Positions 1-5,307 of a stretch of DNA of 8,441 nt are shown piece after piece (the first letter of the stretch is position 1; each line of letters opens with the position of its first letter). Position numbers and translations under genes: made by a program. Origin of the DNA: Eubacteriales bacterium (GTDB taxonomy: Bacteria > Bacillota_A > Clostridia > Christensenellales > Aristaeellaceae); the NCBI GenBank assembly GCA_028692205.1, contig JAQUXV010000097.1, forward strand, positions 1-8,441, in the 5' to 3' direction. The notes under the pieces were generated by a model. That model was given only the letters and a program-made list of their open reading frames with translations, was not told where the DNA came from and made no database searches.

Positions 1-37
1 CGCGCAGCCAAGCCTGGTAATTCTCCCGATAGTTCAT
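1..37 (-). CDS. Phospho-sugar mutase (phosphoglucomutase/phosphomannomutase family), N-terminal fragment
   Basis: Only 12 codons are inside the window, reading M-N-Y-R-E-N-Y-Q-A-W-L-R and then leaving at base 1. The ATG (37-35) follows AAAGGAG (bases 50-44) at a 6-base spacing, and a good promoter lies upstream, so the start is well supported. The pattern Y-x-x-x-Y-x-x-W-L at the extreme N-terminus is what I associate with Firmicute alpha-D-phosphohexomutases, which interconvert hexose 1- and 6-phosphates for cell-wall and glycolipid sugars. That identification rests on family memory of a short stretch; no catalytic serine loop or metal site is visible. The gene diverges from mnmG and has a leader of about 70 bases containing a terminator-like hairpin. 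Confidence 0.5.
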   Translation of the reverse strand, partial: MNYRENYQAWLR

Positions 38-73
38 AAACCGCTCCTTTCCATGCCGCGCATGGTTTTTACT

Positions 74-96
74 AAAAAAGACGGGATTCCGCCTTT
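74..96 (-). terminator. Terminator-like hairpin in the leader of the minus-strand mutase gene
   Basis: Read on the minus strand, AAAGGCGG (96-89) pairs with CCGTCTTT (84-77) around an AATC loop, giving 8 bp with one G-U. A run of six T (79-74) overlaps and extends the 3' arm. It lies about 10 bases downstream of the predicted transcription start near 107 and about 37 bases before the ATG. No gene on either strand appears to end here, so it would act inside the mutase leader, as a constitutive or conditional attenuator. The stem is short, so it could also be weak or non-functional. Confidence 0.4.
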
Positions 97-113
97 CACT
101 ATGGATTAACTCT

Positions 114-142
114 ATTATAGCTGTTCGGGAGATGGTTTGCAA
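114..142 (-). promoter_or_regulatory. Sigma-A-type promoter for the minus-strand mutase gene
   Basis: On the minus strand, TTGCAA (142-137) and a perfect TATAAT (119-114) are separated by exactly 17 bases. Predicted transcription start is near 107, giving a leader of about 70 bases to the ATG at 37. It is back to back with the mnmG promoter. Confidence 0.72.
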
Positions 143-233
143 TTATCATCCTGCTAAACTTGCTGTTGGATCGGTGAAAAATGATGAACCGGCCTGATAA
201 CGTTAATCGAATGCTTTCCGTGCACGCCTTCCC

Positions 234-262
234 TTGCGCTCCTTCCCCGATTGAAGTACAAT
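234..262 (+). promoter_or_regulatory. Sigma-A-type promoter for mnmG
   Basis: TTGCGC (234-239) and TACAAT (257-262) are 17 bases apart. Transcription would start near 268-270, right at the base of a 6-bp hairpin (CGCCGG 270-275, AAA loop, CCGGCG 279-284), which would place a stable stem-loop at the 5' end of the mRNA. The TTGC..-17-TACAAT layout is nearly the same as the lipoprotein promoter at 7069-7097. Confidence 0.62.
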
Positions 263-311
263 AACCCTGCGCCGGAAACCGGCGTACGATCACGCAAAGG
301 ATGTACTGTAC

Positions 312-2213
312 ATGGATGTAATCGTCATCGGGGCGGGCCACGCGGGCTGTGAAGCCGCGCTTGCCTGCGCCCGCATGGGGCTGGAAACCCTGCTGCTCAC
401 GCTGGATGTGAACAGCGTCGCCCTGATGCCCTGCAACCCCGCCGTCGGCGGCACCGGCAAGGGCCATCTGGTGCGGGAGCTGGACGCGCTGGGCGGGCAG
501 ATGGGGCTGGCCATCGACCGCACTTTTCTGCAAAGCCGGATGCTCAACATCGGCAAAGGCCCCGCCGTGCACAGTCTGCGCGCGCAGGCCGATAAACGCC
601 GCTACCACGAGGAGATGCTCGCCACCCTGTTCGCCACCGATCACCTTACGGTTCGTCAGGGCGAGGCGATGGACATCCTCACCCAAAACGGGCAGGTAAC
701 AGGCGTAAAAACCATGACCGGGGATGTGGTGCCCTGCCGCGCGTGCATCGTTTGCGGCGGCGTATACCTGAAAAGCCGCATCATCATCGGCGAATACTCC
801 AAAAACAGCGGCCCGCAGGGACTTTTGCGGGCCGAGGGGCTTAGCGAATCGCTGGAGAACCTCGGCTTTGCCCTGCGCCGCTTTAAAACCGGCACGCCCG
901 CCCGGCTGGATGTGCGCTCCATCGATTTTGACGAGATGGAGCCGCAGGAGGGCGACGACCCGATCACCCCGTTTTCATTTCTCACCGTGGCGCAGGCGCC
1001 GGAGTGCGGCGTAGCCTTCCCCATGGTCAACCGCCGCCGCTGCTACTTAACCTACACCAATGAGGAAACGCACCGCATCATCCGCGAGAACCTGCATTTA
1101 AGCCCCATGGTGCGCGGAGATATCAAGGGTACGGGCGCGCGCTATTGCCCGAGCATCGAGGATAAAATCCGCAAATTTCCGGATAAGGACCGCCACCAGA
1201 TTTTTCTGGAACCGGAGGGCCTCAACTCGCCGGAATGGTACCCGCAGGGGCTTAGTTCCAGCCTGCCGGAGCGCGTGCAGTGGCCCATGTACCGCACCCT
1301 GCCCGGCCTGCACCGCGTGGTACTGGCCCGGTTGGCCTATGCCATCGAATACGACTGTATCGACCCGACCGAGCTGCGCCTCACGCTGGAAAGCCGCCGT
1401 GTGCCGGGGCTGTACTTCGCCGGGCAGGTCAACGGCACCAGCGGGTACGAGGAAGCCGCCGCGCAGGGCCTTCTGGCGGGCATTAACGCGGCGTGCAAGC
1501 TGCTGGAGCGCGAGCCGCTGATCCTCACGCGGGATATGGCCTACATCGGCGTGATGGTGGACGATCTGACCGTGAAGGGTGTGGATGAGCCGTACCGCAT
1601 GATGACGGGGCGCGCCGAGCACCGCCTGCTGCTTCGGCAGGACAACGCCGACCTGCGCCTGACCGAGCTGGGCGTGCGCTGCGGGCTGGCAAGCAAACAC
1701 CGCTTACAGTTGATGGAACGCAAACGCAAGGCAACCGAAAACCTGACCCGCCGGTTGAACGAGCTGCGCCTGAAAGCCACGCCCGAGCGCAACGCGTGGC
1801 TGGAAAGTCACGGCGAAGCCCCCAGCGAATTAAGCTATTCGGCCACCGAGCTGCTGCGCCGCCCAAAGATCGACCTTGACGCTCTTGCGCAGATGCTGCC
1901 GGAGTTGGACGAATCCCCCGCCGACGCGCGCGCGCAGGCGGAACTGAACGTGAAGTACGAAGGCTATCTGGAAAAGGAGCGCCAGCAGGTGGCCCGCGCG
2001 CGGGAGACCGAAGCGTGGCTGATTCCCGAAACTCTGGATTACGCCGACATTACCAGCCTACGCATCGAGGCGCGGCAGAAGCTGACCGCCCGCAAGCCGC
2101 GCAGCCTGAGCCAGGCCGGGCGCATCCCCGGGGTGAACCCGGCGGACGTCGCCGTGCTGATGATCTGGCTGAAAAAGCTTCGGGATGAGGAGAAGCGGAA
2201 ACCATCGACTTGA
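312..2213 (+). CDS. mnmG: MnmG (GidA), tRNA uridine-5-carboxymethylaminomethyl modification enzyme, FAD subunit
   Basis: MnmG works with the GTPase MnmE to build the carboxymethylaminomethyl group on the C5 of wobble U34 in certain tRNAs, using FAD, NADH and methylene-tetrahydrofolate; it is cytoplasmic. The 633-residue product matches the usual length. The N-terminal FAD-binding loop GAGHAG is at residues 7-12, followed by [12 protein letters not shown] (41-52) and [13 protein letters not shown] (83-95). The two family cysteines fall in PCNPAVGG (Cys41) and RYCPSIEDK (Cys279), and the C-terminal signatures [30 protein letters not shown] and [13 protein letters not shown] are intact. The start gives [12 protein letters not shown], normal for the family; AAAGGA (296-301) lies 10 bases upstream. 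It stands alone here, without mnmE, rsmG or jag, which often cluster with it. Small variants such as TGRAEHR where many homologues have TSRAEYR are not alarming. Confidence 0.97.
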   Translation: MDVIVIGAGHAGCEAALACARMGLETLLLTLDVNSVALMPCNPAVGGTGKGHLVRELDALGGQMGLAIDRTFLQSRMLNIGKGPAVHSLRAQADKRRYHEEMLATLFATDHLTVRQGEAMDILTQNGQVTGVKTMTGDVVPCRACIVCGGVYLKSRIIIGEYSKNSGPQGLLRAEGLSESLENLGFALRRFKTGTPARLDVRSIDFDEMEPQEGDDPITPFSFLTVAQAPECGVAFPMVNRRRCYLTYTNEETHRIIRENLHLSPMVRGDIKGTGARYCPSIEDKIRKFPDKDRHQIFLEPEGLNSPEWYPQGLSSSLPERVQWPMYRTLPGLHRVVLARLAYAIEYDCIDPTELRLTLESRRVPGLYFAGQVNGTSGYEEAAAQGLLAGINAACKLLEREPLILTRDMAYIGVMVDDLTVKGVDEPYRMMTGRAEHRLLLRQDNADLRLTELGVRCGLASKHRLQLMERKRKATENLTRRLNELRLKATPERNAWLESHGEAPSELSYSATELLRRPKIDLDALAQMLPELDESPADARAQAELNVKYEGYLEKERQQVARARETEAWLIPETLDYADITSLRIEARQKLTARKPRSLSQAGRIPGVNPADVAVLMIWLKKLRDEEKRKPST

Positions 2214-2468
2214 CCGTTTTCCCCGCTTGTAACGCATCGCCCATGCGGCAGTTTAATCCCTGCCCTCGCCATGGAATATCCGTGCGATACCGATACGCCT
2301 TCTGCCTCCTTCGTAGCCAAGGCGCTCGCGGTTCCTGCCGTATCGAAGCCCGGCAGCTATACGGCCTCTCTGCCGGAGCAGCCGACGCTGAACCTGTTGA
2401 AGCCCATGATAACGGCCGCCGAAACGGCCCCGCAACAAGCTGATAAAGCTGCTTGCTTTTCAACCGAT
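2214..2468. other. Intergenic region downstream of mnmG, no convincing gene
   Basis: This stretch keeps a GC-rich, codon-like texture on the plus strand but no open frame has a ribosome binding site, recognisable motif or family resemblance. A 71-codon plus-strand frame from 2271 runs into the terminator hairpin and lacks a Shine-Dalgarno. It may be a decayed gene remnant or simply spacer. The gene-free stretch continues to 2532 through the hairpin at 2469-2501. Confidence 0.5.
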
Positions 2469-2501
2469 AAACGCCGCCTTTCCTAAAGAAAGGCGGCGTT
2501 T
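2469..2501. terminator. Bidirectional intrinsic terminator between mnmG and the AraC-family gene
   Basis: A perfect 14-bp inverted repeat: AAACGCCGCCTTTC (2469-2482), loop CTAAA (2483-2487), GAAAGGCGGCGTTT (2488-2501). Each arm ends in A or T residues so that either strand has a GC-rich stem ending in U, although the free U-run beyond the stem is short on both sides. The hairpin is 31 bases past the stop of the minus-strand AraC gene and 255 bases past the mnmG stop, as expected for convergent genes sharing one terminator. Confidence 0.8.
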
Positions 2502-2513
2502 CGTGTACGGATT

Positions 2514-2529
2514 GTTCCGGGAACGTTCC
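2514..2529. repeat. Two overlapping short palindromes next to the AraC-family stop codon
   Basis: GTTCC-G-GGAAC (2514-2524) overlaps GGAACGTTCC (2520-2529), sharing the GGAAC unit. They lie between the shared terminator and the AraC-family stop at 2533. Role unknown; in the AraC mRNA they could form a weak extra 3' hairpin. Confidence 0.35.
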
Positions 2530-2532
2530 GGT

Positions 2533-3429
2533 TTAATTGTTCTTATCCTTGCCGGAGCAGCCAACGTGCTTCAGGTACGCGGTGGGGCTCATGCCCACAA
2601 CATGCTTGAACTGCTTGCTGAAGTGATAGGGATCGGGCATGCCGATCTCGATGCCGGTCTGCTTCACGTTCATGCCGCCCCGCAGCAGCGTTTTGGCGCG
2701 CTCCATCTTCAGGAACTGCAAATAAGCCAGCGGGGGAATGCCCAGCTCCGAGGAGAAACGCTTGCGGAACGTCTCCACCGGCATGCGGCTGATGGCCGCC
2801 ATATCCGCCAGCGAGAACGAATCCCGATACTGGCAGGCGCGCATGGTATCCACCACGCGGGCGATTTCGTGGCTCAGCGTAGCGCTCATGGCGACGCTCT
2901 GGCCGCTGTGGGCGGCCAGCAGGCCCCACAAAAGCTGGCCCAGCTGGAAACTCGCATCGCTGCTGCCCGTGTGGCGCACCAGCACCTGCACAATCTGCCG
3001 GGACAGGATTACCTGCGAAGGCAGCGTGCCCTGCCGGGCGGGCACATCGTTAAAGGCGTTCATTTCCTTCAGGAAATCCGAGCTCAGCGGCCCGTCGATC
3101 GTCAGCCACAGCAGGCGCGCATCCCGCGCGTTTTTCAGCCCACAGCCCTCGGTGTTGGGCGGGATTACCATGCACTCGCCCTTGCTCAGCTCGGTTTCCT
3201 CATCCCGCAGGGTGAAGCACGCGGCGCCCTCGTCCACGATCATCCACAACCATTTATCACAGGTGTAGAGCCGATAGTTTTGCTGCTGCAGTATCGCGCT
3301 GCCGGCGCTGTGTATCCAAACGCCGCTCGCCTCCACCAACGGAGCCGGCATGTGGGTGCCCTGTACAAACACGCCGGGATCGCCATCGTTAATCACCGGC
3401 GGTTTGGGTATAAACTGAATACAAGCCAC
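2533..3429 (-). CDS. AraC-family transcriptional regulator (cupin sensor plus double helix-turn-helix)
   Basis: From the GTG at 3429 the product is 298 residues, normal for the family. Residues about 15-110 resemble the AraC N-terminal cupin-like sensor, including KGECMVIPPNTEG at 83-95. The C-terminal DNA-binding region has helix-turn-helix 1 at about 205-226 (SLADMAAISRMPVETFRKRF) and helix 2 at about 254-276, with the signature YHFSKQFKHVVGMSPTAYL at 268-286. Family members usually bind a small molecule, often a sugar, and activate nearby genes; the ligand here cannot be read. The frame is open 30 codons further up to an ATG at 3519, but that ATG sits about 2 bases after the predicted transcription start and has no ribosome binding site. 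The GTG at 3429 has AGGA 6 bases upstream, so I prefer it. It ends near a shared terminator; no obvious target operon adjoins it. Confidence 0.92.
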   Translation of the reverse strand: MACIQFIPKPPVINDGDPGVFVQGTHMPAPLVEASGVWIHSAGSAILQQQNYRLYTCDKWLWMIVDEGAACFTLRDEETELSKGECMVIPPNTEGCGLKNARDARLLWLTIDGPLSSDFLKEMNAFNDVPARQGTLPSQVILSRQIVQVLVRHTGSSDASFQLGQLLWGLLAAHSGQSVAMSATLSHEIARVVDTMRACQYRDSFSLADMAAISRMPVETFRKRFSSELGIPPLAYLQFLKMERAKTLLRGGMNVKQTGIEIGMPDPYHFSKQFKHVVGMSPTAYLKHVGCSGKDKNN

Positions 3430-3453
3430 TTCGTTTCCTCGCTTTCCATATGC

Positions 3454-3475
3454 GTCCGCCCCGTGCAGAGCGGAC
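3454..3475 (-). other. Hairpin in the AraC-family mRNA leader
   Basis: In the minus-strand transcript GUCCGCUCU pairs with GGGGCGGAC around a GCAC loop: 9 bp, two of them G-U. It sits in the roughly 90-base leader, ending about 12 bases before the AGGA ribosome binding site. No U-run follows, so it is not a terminator; it may stabilise the leader or affect translation. Confidence 0.4.
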
Positions 3476-3527
3476 AAGGTTCGGCGCACAGCGTGAAAGG
3501 CGCATGTTTCGTGCGGCAAACACCAAC

Positions 3528-3556
3528 ATTATACGTTCCCTTTGGTTTGTTGTCAA
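3528..3556 (-). promoter_or_regulatory. Consensus sigma-A promoter for the AraC-family gene
   Basis: On the minus strand a perfect TTGACA (3556-3551) and a perfect TATAAT (3533-3528) are separated by 17 bases. Transcription should begin near 3521, giving a leader of about 92 bases to the GTG at 3429. A match at all 12 positions predicts strong basal transcription, unusual for a regulator unless it is repressed or its translation is limited. Confidence 0.85.
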
Positions 3557-3747
3557 TTCCAGCATGGGAAGAAATCCCCGAATCCTCCCCTTTTTCTACA
3601 GGAAAAAAATAATATTAAAACCAACAGAACCGTATATATCAAAGCCGTTCAGCAAGTTTACTAAAATTTAGCATGTAATATTAGTCTACCTGTCGGCTCA
3701 AATTGACATTCTATTTTCTGTCGGCCGCAGGCATATGAAAACTTTTT
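3557..3747. other. AT-rich intergenic island between the AraC-family promoter and the serine hydrolase gene
   Basis: With the AraC leader this makes about 318 bases without a gene. From about 3595 to 3720 the sequence turns sharply AT-rich compared with its GC-rich neighbours, with TAATATTA twice (around 3610 and 3676), CTAAAATTTAG (3661-3671) and long A runs. CTGTCGGC occurs as a direct repeat at 3690-3697 and 3718-3725. I see no open frame with a start signal and no clear intrinsic terminator for the hydrolase gene that ends at 3748. Confidence 0.6.
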
Positions 3748-5100
3748 CTATTTTGTTACCAGCCAGGGGTCCTCCGTAACATGGCGGTCGTCAATCCATT
3801 CCGAGTAGCACAGCCGCACGGTGAGCAGGCTCAGCAAGCCCACATCGTTGCTTACAGGCCGGTTATTGCAGCCGTTGGTCAGCATCACCACGCCGGTTCG
3901 GTCGGTCGGGTCGAAGTAGGCGGTGCAGAGCATGCCGTTTGCCTTGCCGCCGTGGCCGTACATTGTCCGGCCCTCAACCATCACGTCCTGCAGCGGGATC
4001 ATATTCAGCCCCCAGTCGCTGTTGCCCGTTACCGAGCCGATTCCGTTCTGGGGCGTCCGCATCAGCGTGACCGTGCTCTCTTTCAAAAGTCTTGTATCGC
4101 CGTAAACGCCCCCGTCGCAGAGCACAATCAATAGTTTTGCCAAATCCGGAGCGGAAATCGTCAGCTTGCCCGCGGTAATCACATAGTCCAACATGGGTTC
4201 CGGCACAGTTTTTGCCCAGCCGTCCTCCCGTACGGACGACGTTTTCCTTTTGGAGGGCATGGCGTACGTATCCGACACCGTCGCGTCGGCGGGCAGCAGT
4301 TCCCCCTGATACCCCGCCGTGATGCCCAACGGCTCGAAAATTGTTTGGTTCATATATTCGTCCACCGTCTGCCCCGTCAGGTTCTCGATGATCACACCCA
4401 GCAGCCCGCCCCCGAAATTGGAATATTCGTGCGTCGTGCCGGGTTGCCCGTTTTGGTAGAACAGGTAACTGCGGCTGTCCTTCCCCAGCAGCTCGTTAAG
4501 CGGCGTGCCCTTTCCCTGAACCGCCAACCTGTAATAACCGCTGTCCCGCAGCCCGGCGGTATGCGTCATCAGTTGGCGCAGGGTCAGTACCGCATCGGGA
4601 TAATACGGATTGCGAATGGTTTCGCCGATCAGCTCGGACAGGTCCTCGTCCAGCTCCGCATAACCGTCTTCCACCAGCCGCATGATCCCCATGGCCGTCA
4701 CCATTTTGCTGATCGACCCGACCCGAAACATCGTTTCCGGGGTAATGGCGTCGCCCTTCGGTTTGATGATGCCGTAGCAGTACGTATGGGTTATCGCACC
4801 GTTTTCGATCACGCATACGCAGGCCCCCAGGGTTTTGAAACGCTTAAACAGCGCATCCAGCTTCTGCTGCGCGCTCAGCGTACCGTCGTCCTGCAGGGTG
4901 GAAAGCGCCGCTTCCTCCTGCGCTTTCTGCGCGTCGGTCACTTCTTCGTTTGCGTCCTCTTCCGTACCGGTTAAAGGCGGTTCCGTAACAACTACGGTGA
5001 ACGCCGGGTCGGCCGTTTGTTCCGCGGCCGCGGTTACCCCGGGGGAAAGAAGCACGATCACCGCCAACAGCACGGCGGCGCATCGCCAATACCCTTTCAT
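3748..5100 (-). CDS. Secreted serine hydrolase, beta-lactamase/DD-peptidase fold (PF00144-like)
   Basis: The product is 450 residues from the ATG at 5100. Residues 1-26 form a signal peptide: basic start, hydrophobic LLAVIVLLSPGV, then an AAA end, so it acts outside the membrane. Residues 27-90 are an acidic, low-complexity spacer. The catalytic domain shows the family motifs in order: S-I-S-K at 129-132 (Ser129 nucleophile, Lys132), Y-S-N at 226-228 and H-G-G at 383-385 where KTG/HxG is expected. Family members include class C beta-lactamases, DD-carboxypeptidases, D-aminopeptidases and esterases; I cannot tell which reaction this one performs, but a wall-peptide role fits the upstream peptidoglycan-binding lipoprotein. 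The start is set by AAGGAGG (5118-5112), 11 bases before the ATG; a longer frame to 5205 would have to be translated through a terminator hairpin. It lies 204 bases after the lipoprotein stop. It need not confer drug resistance. Confidence 0.93.
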   Translation of the reverse strand: MKGYWRCAAVLLAVIVLLSPGVTAAAEQTADPAFTVVVTEPPLTGTEEDANEEVTDAQKAQEEAALSTLQDDGTLSAQQKLDALFKRFKTLGACVCVIENGAITHTYCYGIIKPKGDAITPETMFRVGSISKMVTAMGIMRLVEDGYAELDEDLSELIGETIRNPYYPDAVLTLRQLMTHTAGLRDSGYYRLAVQGKGTPLNELLGKDSRSYLFYQNGQPGTTHEYSNFGGGLLGVIIENLTGQTVDEYMNQTIFEPLGITAGYQGELLPADATVSDTYAMPSKRKTSSVREDGWAKTVPEPMLDYVITAGKLTISAPDLAKLLIVLCDGGVYGDTRLLKESTVTLMRTPQNGIGSVTGNSDWGLNMIPLQDVMVEGRTMYGHGGKANGMLCTAYFDPTDRTGVVMLTNGCNNRPVSNDVGLLSLLTVRLCYSEWIDDRHVTEDPWLVTK

Positions 5101-5133
5101 TCGGCTATCGTCCTCCTTTCCGCATTCTCCGGT

Positions 5134-5162
5134 AAAAAAGGGCCCGGCGTTATGCCGGACCC
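5134..5162 (-). terminator. Intrinsic terminator immediately upstream of the serine hydrolase ribosome binding site
   Basis: On the minus strand GGGTCCGGC (5162-5154), loop ATAAC (5153-5149), GCCGGGCCC (5148-5140), then TTTTTT (5139-5134). The stem is 9 bp with one G-U and the U-run is uninterrupted, a textbook intrinsic terminator. It is 142 bases after the lipoprotein stop but only 15 bases before AAGGAGG of the hydrolase. It either ends the lipoprotein transcript or works as an attenuator for the hydrolase. Confidence 0.85.
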
Positions 5163-5186
5163 GCTTTGCGCTATTCAAGAAAACCG

Positions 5187-5307
5187 TAACCCGGCTCAAC
5201 AGCAATCCCGTTGTGTGGCGCGCGCAGATTTCCTGACTGTTTTTCCGGAAAACCGAAAGGTGCGAACCTGTGCGCCGCCGCGCGGGATTTGCGCGTTTTA
5301 CCGGTTA
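5187..5307 (-). promoter_or_regulatory. Candidate structured intercistronic RNA (attenuator-like) between lipoprotein and hydrolase genes
   Basis: Three nested pairings can be drawn in the minus-strand transcript. UAACCGG (5307-5301, including the lipoprotein stop) pairs with CCGGGUUA (5194-5187) with one bulge. Inside it AAUCCCG (5289-5283) pairs perfectly with CGGGAUU (5210-5204). Inside that GGCGGCGCACAG (5279-5268) pairs with CUGCGCGCGCC (5227-5217) with one bulge and one mismatch. The segment GCCGGGUU (5195-5188) resembles the 3' arm of the following terminator and could pair with its 5' arm, so an antiterminator is possible. It matches no riboswitch class I can recognise. The pairings are seen; function is inferred. 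Confidence 0.35.

Noticed and set aside
2305..2311. AAGGAGG on the minus strand in the mnmG downstream spacer
   Set aside because: No ATG, GTG or TTG lies at a workable distance behind it, so it does not define a gene start.
2271..2486. A 71-codon plus-strand frame downstream of mnmG
   Set aside because: Its codon usage is GC-rich, but it has no Shine-Dalgarno, no recognisable domain, and ends inside the terminator hairpin.
2371..2562. The 13-mer TGCCGGAGCAGCC at 2371-2383 and 2550-2562, hinting at a duplicated AraC 3' end
   Set aside because: Similarity does not extend beyond a few flanking bases, and one shared 13-mer in 8 kb of GC-rich DNA is within chance.
2503..3612. A 369-codon plus-strand open frame covering the AraC-family gene
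   Set aside because: It is antisense to a gene with clear AraC domains, a consensus promoter and a ribosome binding site. Its translation is Arg/His/Gln-rich with no family pattern, typical of a shadow frame in GC-rich coding DNA.
3703..3731. A plus-strand promoter starting at TTGACA (3703-3708)
   Set aside because: No TATAAT-like hexamer lies 16-18 bases downstream, and there is no plus-strand gene to serve.
5101..5205. A 35-codon N-terminal extension of the serine hydrolase
   Set aside because: It would have to be translated through the terminator hairpin and the ribosome binding site; the ATG at 5100 gives a proper signal peptide.
5160..5290. A cyclic-di-GMP-I riboswitch, suggested by GCGCACAGG and GCGCAAAGC
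   Set aside because: These fragments resemble pieces of the GEMM consensus but their order, spacing and receptor pairings do not fit; no known riboswitch class was recognised.
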